Below are positions 26,460-35,062 of a stretch of 41,458 nt of DNA, piece by piece. Below the pieces are notes generated by a model that ran no database searches, was not told the origin of the DNA, and saw only the letters and a program-made list of their open reading frames with translations. Position 1 is the first letter of the stretch. The number at the start of each line of letters is the position of its first letter. The position numbers and the translations under genes are program-made. Source of the stretch: Acetofilamentum sp. (GTDB taxonomy: Bacteria > Bacteroidota > Bacteroidia > Bacteroidales > JAADGE01); the NCBI GenBank assembly GCA_020720665.1, contig DYOF01000009.1, forward strand, positions 1 to 41,458, given 5' to 3'.

Positions 26460-26516
26460 CTGTTAATTAATTTTTAAGAGTAACCTTTTACATCCGTTTG
26501 CGTTATAATATTGTTA

Positions 26517-26547
26517 CAAAATTAGCTTAATAAGGCATTAAAACAAA
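26517..26547 (-). promoter_or_regulatory. Full Bacteroidota promoter of the secreted protein/rluD unit
   Basis: On the minus strand TTTG (26547-26544), a 19-base spacer and TAATTTTG (26524-26517) give both elements of the consensus at the right distance. The -33 element overlaps the start codon of the divergent gene at 26547, so the two transcripts may interfere. Confidence 0.75.
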
Positions 26548-27338
26548 TGCTTTTTTATAAATTTGACGTTTATTTTAAAATCAATATTTTGAAAAAATTA
26601 TATTTTATTCTTATTACCTTGTTCTTCTACGAGGCATTGCTTTCTCAAAAAATTATAGAAGTTACCGGACAAATAGTAAATGAAAAAGATAATACACCGA
26701 TACATTATGCGAGTGTTTACAATATTAAAAAGTCAAAAAATTATTCTTGTGATTCATTAGGTTTTTTCCATGTTACAATGCTTTCAAATGATATTCTCAG
26801 AATTAATGCATTAGGATTTGAAAGGCAATATTTTTCGTTAATGAATGACAGTTTAATTAATATCGGTAATATTTATGTTATCAAATTAAAAGAGAAAACA
26901 TATAAAATTGCTAATATTGATATATATGCTGCCAGATGGAAGGATTTTGAATTTGAATTTTCACATACAGAAACTGAAAAACAAGAATTGAAAGATCGAA
27001 TTGAAAAATGGTTTTACAGTTTAATTGATCCGAAAGAGTTAGCATTATTAACTGCTTCTACGGCAATCGGAATTCCTATTAATTATAAAACAAAAATTGA
27101 GAAGCAACATATAAAAGTAAAGGAACTTGAGCGTGAAGAAATTGAAAACGACATAATTGAAAGTAAATACAACCCATTATTGGTTTCTGAAATTACCGGA
27201 TTAAATATGCCGGAAACGCTTAAGTTTATGAAATTTTGTAATTTCAGCAGACCGTTTTTAATCAATGCAACCGAATACGATTTAATTATTAATATAAAAA
27301 CTCAATTTGAACGCTATTATTTAATTAAACATCGATAA
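26547..27338 (+). CDS. CarboxypepD_reg-like domain protein, exported
   Basis: A 263-residue protein. After a basic N terminus there is a hydrophobic signal (about 18-33, LYFILITLFFYEALLSQ). A carboxypeptidase-regulatory-like beta sandwich follows (about 37-100): IIEVTGQIVNEKDNTPIHYASV, CDSLGFFHVTM and LRINALGFERQYFSL. The remaining part (about 105-263) has charged helices and no domain I recognise. Such domains are common in exported Bacteroidota proteins, including TonB-dependent systems, but there is no plug or barrel here. It is the first plus-strand gene before the caspase cluster, 133 bases away; whether it belongs with it is open. Confidence 0.75.
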   Translation: MLFYKFDVYFKINILKKLYFILITLFFYEALLSQKIIEVTGQIVNEKDNTPIHYASVYNIKKSKNYSCDSLGFFHVTMLSNDILRINALGFERQYFSLMNDSLINIGNIYVIKLKEKTYKIANIDIYAARWKDFEFEFSHTETEKQELKDRIEKWFYSLIDPKELALLTASTAIGIPINYKTKIEKQHIKVKELEREEIENDIIESKYNPLLVSEITGLNMPETLKFMKFCNFSRPFLINATEYDLIINIKTQFERYYLIKHR

Positions 27339-27471
27339 ATTTTTAGTTTTATATTTTCCGTATTTTATCCCTTTATTAAAAACTGATTTATTTTAAAAAA
27401 AAAATATATTTTCAGATTACTGTATATAATTTTTTCATATTTTTATAGTTTAAAAAATATTAAATTTAAAA

Positions 27472-29859
27472 ATGATGAAAAAAGCAGCATTCTTTTTTAT
27501 ACTCTTAATTAACTACTCTTTATTTATTTCTGCTCAAACAACCGGTTGTGTGTATGGTGATTGTGATAACGGCTACGGAAAATATGTTTGGGAAAACGGA
27601 GATGAATATATCGGAGATTGGGTTGATAACCAACAAGAAGGAAACGGTACGTTTTATTTTAAAACCGGAAGCAAATATGTAGGAGAATATAAAAGCGGTA
27701 CGCGTTGGGGCACAGGAACTTATACTTGGAGTACAGGAGAAAAACATACAGGACAATGGATGAGTGACAGCCAACACGGAGAAGGCTCTTATTATGATTC
27801 ATACGGAAACGTAACGGTCGGAGTTTGGAAAGACGGGACTTATCAAGGAAAAATAGGTGAAATTTCCGGTTGTATATTCGGAGATTGTTCTGACGGATAC
27901 GGTACTTATGTATGGACCAGCGGCGAAAAATATACCGGAAATTGGGTACTAGACAAAAGAAAAGGACAAGGTACCAACTATTTTGCAGGCGGCGATAGAT
28001 ATGAAGGAGAATGGTTAAATGATTTAAGAAACGGTTACGGTACGAATTATTATCTTGACGGAACTTCAAAGTCAGGAATGTGGGAAAACGACAAATATAC
28101 CGGAACCGGTGAAAATAATTACGGTTGCATTTCAGGGAACTGTACAGACGGATACGGAATTTATACATGGCAATCCGGAGAACGTTATGAAGGTTATTGG
28201 GGCTATGATAAAACTGACGGAATCTCTAAACGGAACGGATACGGAACAAATCATTTTTCTAACGGAGCAACTTACACAGGAACATGGAATATGGATTTGA
28301 AAGACGGATACGGAACATACTATTATCACCCTGAATCTGAATATAAAAGCTATATCGGCGATTATATATTGGATAAAATGACCGGAAACGGAAACTTTGA
28401 ATACAGAAATGGTCAAAAATACGTAGGTGTTCTATACAATAATTACTTTCACGGTGAAGGAACAATGTATTATGCAGACGGAACTACCGAATCGGGAACA
28501 TGGGAAAATGATAAGCTGATTAAGAAAAGTGTTAAAACCGGTTGTGTATCAGGTAATTGTGTAAACGGATTCGGAACTTACGTTTCCGAAAGCGGTGATA
28601 AATATATCGGAACATATAAAAACAGTGCTTACAGCGGCAGAGGAACCTATACTTTTGCCAATGGTGAAACCTACGAAGGAGAATTTCAATCAGGTACATA
28701 TAACGGTCAAGGAACATATAAATTTAATTCAGGAACAAAATATGTCGGTGAATTTAAAAATGGTGAGTATAACGGAATAGGAACTGTTTTTTATTCAGAC
28801 GGAACTACAAAATCAGGTCTTTGGGAAAATAATGAATATAAAGGAACCGGCAAAAACACTACAACTTTAGCAAAAGTTACATGGTTAACACCTGAATATT
28901 ACACAACAACATCTGACCAAAAATCAATTGAGGTAAAAATTTGTATTAAATCAGCCGGTGAATTACAAAATGTTCAATTTTATGTAAACGGAAATTTAAA
29001 AGTTAATAATGCCACAAGAGGTTATACAGTTGTAAACACGGATTGTGATTATACAATTAACAGAAGCATTCCATTAGATGAAGGAAAAAATACTTTAACT
29101 GTAAAAGTTACAAATACTGCCGGTGAAACAACATCTGAAGCCCGTATAATAAATATGAAATCAAAAGAAGTTACTTCTGACGAAAAGCGTTTGGCACTCG
29201 TTATAGGTAACGGCGAATATTTAATGTCTCCTCTGAGAAATCCGCCTAATGATGCAAATGTTATTGCTGACGAACTAAAACAACTCGGATTTGAAGTAAT
29301 GGTTTATACAAATTTAAGCCAAAATGATATGAAAACCAGAATCAGAGAGTTTGGTGATAAATTATCTGCACAAAAAGGAGTCGGTTTATTTTACTATGCA
29401 GGACACGGTATGCAACTTAACGGAGAAAATTATATTGTACCCGTTAGTGCTGTTATAAATAAAGAACAAGATGTTGAATTAGAAGCTGTTAACCTTAAAA
29501 GAATTTTGGGTGAAATGGATTATGCAGAAAACGACCTGAATATTATTATTCTCGATGCGTGCAGAAATAACCCTTTTGCTCGAAGCTTTCGTTCGGGAGG
29601 TGAAAACGGATATGCATCCGTAAGTGCCCCCAAAGGAACCTATATCGCATTTGCAACTGCACCCGGGTCAGTAGCTTCTGACGGAGCCGGAGACAACGGA
29701 TTGTACACTCAAGAATTAGTAAAAGCGTTAAAAAACCCCGGGTTAAAAATTGAAGACGTATTTAAACAAGTCAGAGGTAGTGTTTATAAAATTTCAAATC
29801 AAGAACAACTTACTTGGGAAAATTCATCAATTTTCGGCGACTTTTATTTTAAACGTTAA
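27472..29859 (+). CDS. Secreted MORN-repeat caspase-like protease (C14)
   Basis: A 795-residue exported protein. Order: signal peptide (1-22, ending FISAQ); about 16 MORN-like units (about 25-470) in four blocks, each opening with GC-x2-G-x-C-x2-G-[YF]-G (near 25, 133, 218 and 357) and most ending in a DGT-x-SG-x-WEN unit; an Ig-like beta region (about 475-565); and a caspase domain (about 570-795). The caspase dyad is present: His645 in YYAGHGMQ and Cys697 in LDACRNNPF, with a preceding RLALVIGNGEY strand. MORN repeats often bind lipid or glycan surfaces, so they may tether the protease to the envelope (inference). A papain-like protease gene follows after 98 bases. Confidence 0.9.
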   Translation: MMKKAAFFFILLINYSLFISAQTTGCVYGDCDNGYGKYVWENGDEYIGDWVDNQQEGNGTFYFKTGSKYVGEYKSGTRWGTGTYTWSTGEKHTGQWMSDSQHGEGSYYDSYGNVTVGVWKDGTYQGKIGEISGCIFGDCSDGYGTYVWTSGEKYTGNWVLDKRKGQGTNYFAGGDRYEGEWLNDLRNGYGTNYYLDGTSKSGMWENDKYTGTGENNYGCISGNCTDGYGIYTWQSGERYEGYWGYDKTDGISKRNGYGTNHFSNGATYTGTWNMDLKDGYGTYYYHPESEYKSYIGDYILDKMTGNGNFEYRNGQKYVGVLYNNYFHGEGTMYYADGTTESGTWENDKLIKKSVKTGCVSGNCVNGFGTYVSESGDKYIGTYKNSAYSGRGTYTFANGETYEGEFQSGTYNGQGTYKFNSGTKYVGEFKNGEYNGIGTVFYSDGTTKSGLWENNEYKGTGKNTTTLAKVTWLTPEYYTTTSDQKSIEVKICIKSAGELQNVQFYVNGNLKVNNATRGYTVVNTDCDYTINRSIPLDEGKNTLTVKVTNTAGETTSEARIINMKSKEVTSDEKRLALVIGNGEYLMSPLRNPPNDANVIADELKQLGFEVMVYTNLSQNDMKTRIREFGDKLSAQKGVGLFYYAGHGMQLNGENYIVPVSAVINKEQDVELEAVNLKRILGEMDYAENDLNIIILDACRNNPFARSFRSGGENGYASVSAPKGTYIAFATAPGSVASDGAGDNGLYTQELVKALKNPGLKIEDVFKQVRGSVYKISNQEQLTWENSSIFGDFYFKR

Positions 29860-29957
29860 TCTTTTTAATTATTGAAATTTATTCCTAACTAAAATTCAAT
29901 TAATCATACTGATAAAATCAACTGACAAAAAATACTTAATTGTTAAATTTTAAACTG

Positions 29958-31346
29958 ATGAAAAAACTATCTATATTAATCCTTATCTTATTTCTGACAA
30001 TAGTTCAAATTAGTTTTTCACAAGAATTCGGAACAGGACTGAACTTTAATGATTCCAAATACGAAAATGTTCAGAAAAAAGCCGTTTTAACAAGAAGCTT
30101 ATATACAGAACTTCCAAAATATTTTTCACTTAAAAAATTTGCCCCTACGCCAAAAAGCCAAGGGCAATACGGAACATGTGTCGGATGGTCAACCGCATAT
30201 GCGGGAATGACAATTTTAGAATCTGTACACGAAAATCGAACAGATGTTTCAGAAACTACAACAAATACATTTTCTCCCGGATTTATTTATAAACAAATAA
30301 AAACCGATACGGATAATGATTGTAAACTGGGCTCATCAATTGATGACGCTTTGAATATTATGAAAACAAAAGGCGTATGTAAATATGATGAATTATCCGA
30401 AGTAAACTGTCCGCTTTATTTACCTTCTGACCTGTTTACAAAAGCTTCGTCATATAAAATTACAGATTATGCTAAAATTTTCGGAATGTTTGATTCAAAA
30501 GAATTTAAAATTTCAGCCGTTAAAAAAAGCTTATCTGAAAAAAATCCTGTAATAATAGGTATGAACACACCTCAATCGTTCTATTACACAAAAGATACAT
30601 GGATTCCGACAGAAAGCAGCAGTTTAACCTACGGCGGACATGCAATGTGTGTAATCGGCTATGATGATAACAGAAACGGTGGTTCTTTTGAAATAATGAA
30701 CAGCTGGGGAGAACAATGGGGCAATGACGGTTTTATTTGGATTAAATATGATGATTTTCATAATTTTGTAAAATACGCCTATGAAATGATTAAGTTCAAA
30801 TCTGATAAAATTAATGAATTATACAGTTTTGCAGGCAGCGTTGATTTTATTAAGACTGACGGAACAATTAGTGAAATGAATTATGAAAACGGTATCTATA
30901 AAAATAGTGATAACTATCGTTCCGGAACGAAATTCAGATTATTAATGTCAAACTCAGAACCGGCATACGTATATGCTTTCGGTTTTGATGCCACATTAAA
31001 AACATTTACAATATTTCCGCACGAACCCGGTATTTCAGCCGCTTTAAATTACACCCAAAATAGTGTGGCTATACCTGATGAGGATCATTTCATTCAAACT
31101 GATAATACCTTGGGAAAAGACTATTTATGTGTTCTGTTTTCAAAAGAACAATTAAATATTGAAGATATTAAAACAAGAATTGAACAAACAGATGGTTCAT
31201 TTAAAGAACGCGTAAAGTTTGTTTTAAACGATGTTATAATTCCGGATTATACAATATCATTTCATCAAAAAAAAATAGCATTTAGTGTAAAAAATTCATC
31301 AAAAAAAGTCGCCGCATTAATAATTGAAACCGAGCATATTGAATAA
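29958..31346 (+). CDS. Secreted papain-like cysteine protease with DUF4384-like tail
   Basis: A 462-residue exported protein. The signal peptide MKKLSILILILFLTIVQISF ends near SQEF. The C1-type domain (about 40-275) has Gln68 and catalytic Cys74 in SQGQYGTCVGWSTAYAG, His228 in YGGHAMCVIGYDD and Asn248 in MNSWGEQWG, so the triad is complete. The C-terminal region (about 290-400) resembles DUF4384: KFRLLMSNSEPAYVYAFGFD, then IFPHEPG, ending in YLCVLFSKEQL. ATG 29958 is chosen over the in-frame TTG at 29940 because it gives a clean signal peptide. It lies between the MORN-caspase and the SiaB/SiaC fusion, on the same strand. Substrates are unknown. Confidence 0.87.
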   Translation: MKKLSILILILFLTIVQISFSQEFGTGLNFNDSKYENVQKKAVLTRSLYTELPKYFSLKKFAPTPKSQGQYGTCVGWSTAYAGMTILESVHENRTDVSETTTNTFSPGFIYKQIKTDTDNDCKLGSSIDDALNIMKTKGVCKYDELSEVNCPLYLPSDLFTKASSYKITDYAKIFGMFDSKEFKISAVKKSLSEKNPVIIGMNTPQSFYYTKDTWIPTESSSLTYGGHAMCVIGYDDNRNGGSFEIMNSWGEQWGNDGFIWIKYDDFHNFVKYAYEMIKFKSDKINELYSFAGSVDFIKTDGTISEMNYENGIYKNSDNYRSGTKFRLLMSNSEPAYVYAFGFDATLKTFTIFPHEPGISAALNYTQNSVAIPDEDHFIQTDNTLGKDYLCVLFSKEQLNIEDIKTRIEQTDGSFKERVKFVLNDVIIPDYTISFHQKKIAFSVKNSSKKVAALIIETEHIE

Positions 31347-31428
31347 ATAACTCATTTTAAGATGTTTAACATAAAAGTAATCAATTAATACGACTTATTC
31401 AATATTTTATTAATAAAAAAAATATTTG

Positions 31429-31436
31429 TAAATTTG
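31429..31436 (+). promoter_or_regulatory. Bacteroidota -7 box of the SiaB-SiaB-SiaC / channel / ppk1 operon
   Basis: TAAATTTG is an exact TAnnTTTG match 28 bases before the ATG at 31465. It suggests that the last three genes of the cluster can be transcribed apart from the two protease genes. No -33 TTG is seen. Confidence 0.5.
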
Positions 31437-31464
31437 TCTAAATATTTATGATTTCAGCAAACTG

Positions 31465-33009
31465 ATGACAAAATCATCCTTTACAGAAAATGAGAATAAT
31501 TTAGCATATCAACTTTTTGAAAGTATGCAAGGCAGTACAATGGAGTACTCTTATAGAGGATGTTTTACGACAAAAATAACAGATACTATTTTAACCCTAA
31601 CCGAATCTAACCTTCAATCAGAGCATGTCGAAAAAAAATTACGAAAAAGAGTTTTTTTTATTATTGTTGAAGGTTTACAAAACATTACTCGTCATCAAAG
31701 TGAAAGCGATTCAGACGAATTATCAACTTATCCGGGTTTATTTGTCGTTCAATACAAACCCGACGGCTATTATATTACGACCGGAAACTTAATCAAAGCA
31801 TCACACGAAAGTAAAATAAAAAATCAAATTGATAAAATTAATCAATTGGGAACTGAAGAACTCAAAAAATATTCATTAGAACGATTAGATGAAGGAGAAT
31901 TTTCTGAAAAAGGAGGTGCAGGTTTAGGATTAATTGAAATAGCAAGAAAATCAGAGAATAAACTATTTTACGAGTTTAAAAAAATAAATGATGATTATTT
32001 ATTTTTTTATATGCATACAAAAATTCTTGATATCGGAAATAAAAATGAACGCAATTACAAAAATGAAAAAGAATACATCGGAAGTATTATAAAACATCAT
32101 AAAATACTTGAAACACAAAACATTTTATTAAGCTTCATCGGTGCATTTACACAAGATACATTGGTCAATTTATTATCTATTACAGAACACCAATTGAAAG
32201 GTACGGTAATTTTAAAAATGAACGTTTTTAATATTATGGTTGAAGTCCTGCAAAATATTGTAAACCATGCTGATAAATACGATTATAACGGAATTTTCGG
32301 TAAACATGCAATATTTTTTATCCGAGATACCAATGACAAACTCATTTTTACATCAGGAAATTACATTCATACATCTAAAATTGACATATTTAAAGACCGA
32401 TTACATACCGTAAACATACAAACACAAGAACAACTGGCTGAATCTTACAATGAAAATTTATTGAATTTTGATAATAAACCTGATGAAAATCCCGGTTTAG
32501 GACTTATTGACATTAAAATGAGGACTAAAACTCCTTTTATTTTTGATTTTTTCAAAATTAATGACACTTTTTCATTTTTTACACTTAAAATATATATAAA
32601 CAAAATGAAAGACGGAATAGAAAAATACATTATTCAAGAAGATGATGATACCCCCGAAATAATTCTTGACCCAAAAGAAGGTACCATACACTTTAAAGGA
32701 AAATCAATACCTGAAAATGCTGTCAGCTTCTATAAACCTATTATAGATTGGTTAAACATTTATAAAGAAAAACCGGCTCAAAATACTAAAGTAACAATTG
32801 AGTTCGATTATTATAACACTGCTACAGACAGGCAATTAGTTAAAATTCTTTTAATATTAGAAGAAATATCCAAAAATCACATAGTAAACGTTTTTTGGTA
32901 TTACAACACCGGCGATATAAGCATGCTGAACGACGGTAATAAATTCAAAGAGCTTATTGATTTGAATGTTGAAATAATTGAGCTTCTTGACGAAGAATTT
33001 GATAATTAA
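31465..33009 (+). CDS. SiaB-SiaB-SiaC fusion: two GHKL kinase domains and a SiaC (DUF1987) domain
   Basis: A 514-residue cytoplasmic protein of three parts. Residues about 8-190 and 200-380 are both SiaB-family (DUF6272) domains. The first has an N-box with Glu69 and Asn73 (VEGLQNITRH) and a G-box GAGLGL ending at 156. The second has Glu260 and Asn264 (VEVLQNIVNH) and PGLGL ending at 347. Residues about 390-510 are SiaC-like: TPEIILDPKEGTIHFKGKS, PENAVSFYKPIIDWL, YYNTATDRQLVKILLI and VFWYYNTGD. In Pseudomonas SiaB phosphorylates a SiaC threonine; Thr452 or Thr454 here is the candidate site (inference). Kinase and substrate in one chain, with a doubled kinase, is unusual. It is first in a unit with the channel and ppk1. 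Confidence 0.86.
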   Translation: MTKSSFTENENNLAYQLFESMQGSTMEYSYRGCFTTKITDTILTLTESNLQSEHVEKKLRKRVFFIIVEGLQNITRHQSESDSDELSTYPGLFVVQYKPDGYYITTGNLIKASHESKIKNQIDKINQLGTEELKKYSLERLDEGEFSEKGGAGLGLIEIARKSENKLFYEFKKINDDYLFFYMHTKILDIGNKNERNYKNEKEYIGSIIKHHKILETQNILLSFIGAFTQDTLVNLLSITEHQLKGTVILKMNVFNIMVEVLQNIVNHADKYDYNGIFGKHAIFFIRDTNDKLIFTSGNYIHTSKIDIFKDRLHTVNIQTQEQLAESYNENLLNFDNKPDENPGLGLIDIKMRTKTPFIFDFFKINDTFSFFTLKIYINKMKDGIEKYIIQEDDDTPEIILDPKEGTIHFKGKSIPENAVSFYKPIIDWLNIYKEKPAQNTKVTIEFDYYNTATDRQLVKILLILEEISKNHIVNVFWYYNTGDISMLNDGNKFKELIDLNVEIIELLDEEFDN

Positions 33010-33044
33010 AACATAAACCTTTGTTTTAAATTAATTTTATCAAT

Positions 33045-35039
33045 ATGTACAGTAATTTTTCGGATTACAAAGTTCGAATATTGAAAGAAACATATCTTTA
33101 TAACGATATTCAATATCCTCAAACTGCATTTGTCGAATTTTATAATAAAAACAATGAACTAATTGCTTCTGAAAAGTTTGCATTTATTGATAATTCCTTT
33201 ATATTAGAGCATATCAGGGTTTATGGCGAAATTCAACTTGAACATTCTTTTATCGAAAATTTCGATTTATCATTACTAAGAGAAAATCTTGAGGGAAAAA
33301 AATTGATTCTGAATAACTTTTCAGCAGCAAATTGCATTTTTAATAATCCTGACAGCATAATTGATTTTTCAAATGTTTTATTTGATTCCGATACCATTAA
33401 TTTTGAAAATACAATTTTTAATTGCAAAAAACTTAATTTTTCAAACAGCAGTTTTTTTGCAAAAGAAACAGATTTTAGCAATACATTCTTTAAAACAGAA
33501 CTGGTAAATTTTTCTAAAACGTTTTTTTCAGACGGAGACGTCAATTTTAAAAATGCAATTTTTTCTGAAGGCAATAAAGACTTCCAAAACATTCAATTTC
33601 AACACGGTAAAGTTATATTTATTAATGTTGATTTTAATGACGGCGATGTTTTATTTACAGATACAAATTTCAACAGCGGAATCAATTCCTTTAAAATTGC
33701 CAATTTCGGTGACGGACGAGTCGATTTTTCAAGAGTCTTATTCGGACCGGACGAAACCTCATTTGAAAAAACCAATTTCGGAGACGGCGACATATCGTTC
33801 CGGTCAGCAAATTTCGAAAACGGAAAACTTAGTTTTACAAGTTCAATATTCGGTACAGGAAAAAAATCTTTCATAAATACTTACTTCGGAAATGCCAATA
33901 TTTACTTTAAAAATTCATACTTCGGAAACGGTGGCATTTCATTCCGATTAGCTGAATTCGGTAACGGAATCGTCGATTTCCATTACTCAGAATTCGGAAA
34001 ATGTAACATTCAATTTGACAGAACCCTGTTTTTAAACGGAGAAATTAATTTTAAAGCAGTTAATTTCGGTAACACTAAAATAAGCTTCAGTAAAACATTT
34101 TTCGGCGAAGGAGATGTTATTTTTGAAGGTGCAGCACTTATAGGTGAACTTACAATTAAAGATTCAGTTCTGGGAAAAGGAGAATTTAATTTCACCGAAG
34201 CAAATTTTGCTGATGCCGACGTGTTTATAAATAATGTAGATTTCGGTATCGGTAAAATATCATTTAATAAATCTAGTTTCAGAACACTTTCATTTAAAGG
34301 CTCACAATTAGATAATTACTTTAATTTGCAAATTGCCGGCTGTGAATCCCTTGATTTATCACATACAGTTGTAAAAGATATTTTAGATATTAACCCGCCT
34401 GATTTTGACCCTGAAATTAAATCAATTAATTTGTCTGGAATGAGATTATTAGGAAGAATATACATTGATTGGAGACGTGCAAATATTAAAGAACTAATTT
34501 ATAATCAAGATAATACATTTAGAAATAAAGAAGAACAATTCAGAATATTAAAAGAAAACTATAACGCTACCGGCCAATATTCATATGAAGATGAAGCGTA
34601 TGTCGAATTTAAACGAACAGAAGCCTTAGCCCATTTAAAAGAAGACATCGTGAAAGAACCAAAAATGCTGCCCATACATTATCTGAAATACGCTTTTAAG
34701 TGGTTAATATTCGATAAAATGGGAAAATTTGCAACCGACCCGCTTCGTGTGCTTCTGACAATGTTGATAACCTATTTATTGTTTACATTTATATACATCA
34801 TTTTCGGCGAATACGGCGATACACATATCATCTCATCTCTTTTTCCTCCTGATGACCCAAGAGTTCTCGGTTTATACGGAAAAGCTTTTTACCATAGTGC
34901 AATTACATTTTTAACCATCGGTTACGGAGATTATTATCCACATGGTGTAAACCGCTGGATTTCTTCAATTGAGGGATTTGTCGGACTTTTTTTAATGTCC
35001 TACTTTACAGTTGCATTTGTGCGAAAAATATTAAGATAA
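33045..35039 (+). CDS. Pore-loop ion channel with N-terminal 12-residue repeat solenoid
   Basis: A 664-residue protein. Residues about 112-411 are about 25 tandem 12-residue units of the form x-F-G-[DN]-G-x-[IV]-x-F-x-x-[AST], with Phe spaced alternately 7 and 5. This resembles a pentapeptide-type beta-helix with two extra residues per turn. A helical linker follows (about 480-560). The C-terminal end is a two-TM pore: TM1 about 568-590, the pore loop with filter TIGYGD (624-629), and TM2 about 640-662. The filter is that of K+ channels. The repeat domain is cytoplasmic by topology if TM1 runs outward (inference). It lies 35 bases after the SiaB/SiaC fusion and 23 bases before ppk1, so it is co-transcribed with both. 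Ligand unknown. Confidence 0.87.
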   Translation: MYSNFSDYKVRILKETYLYNDIQYPQTAFVEFYNKNNELIASEKFAFIDNSFILEHIRVYGEIQLEHSFIENFDLSLLRENLEGKKLILNNFSAANCIFNNPDSIIDFSNVLFDSDTINFENTIFNCKKLNFSNSSFFAKETDFSNTFFKTELVNFSKTFFSDGDVNFKNAIFSEGNKDFQNIQFQHGKVIFINVDFNDGDVLFTDTNFNSGINSFKIANFGDGRVDFSRVLFGPDETSFEKTNFGDGDISFRSANFENGKLSFTSSIFGTGKKSFINTYFGNANIYFKNSYFGNGGISFRLAEFGNGIVDFHYSEFGKCNIQFDRTLFLNGEINFKAVNFGNTKISFSKTFFGEGDVIFEGAALIGELTIKDSVLGKGEFNFTEANFADADVFINNVDFGIGKISFNKSSFRTLSFKGSQLDNYFNLQIAGCESLDLSHTVVKDILDINPPDFDPEIKSINLSGMRLLGRIYIDWRRANIKELIYNQDNTFRNKEEQFRILKENYNATGQYSYEDEAYVEFKRTEALAHLKEDIVKEPKMLPIHYLKYAFKWLIFDKMGKFATDPLRVLLTMLITYLLFTFIYIIFGEYGDTHIISSLFPPDDPRVLGLYGKAFYHSAITFLTIGYGDYYPHGVNRWISSIEGFVGLFLMSYFTVAFVRKILR

Positions 35040-35062
35040 AAAACTTAATTCATTTGTAAATA

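Noticed and set aside
27520-28780. Several open frames antisense or out of frame within the MORN region
   Set aside because: They arise from the biased codon pattern of the MORN repeats and encode low-complexity Arg/Tyr- or Ile/Ser-rich strings without domains.
27472-31346. Classical cytoplasmic caspase/protease abortive-infection operon
   Set aside because: Both proteases carry clear signal peptides and no nucleotide-signalling, TPR or NLR partner is adjacent, so a known defence type does not fit.
33370-34280. Regular 36-base periodicity that could suggest a CRISPR array
   Set aside because: The period equals twelve codons of one long open frame, and the units are degenerate with no fixed repeat and spacer structure; it encodes a protein repeat.
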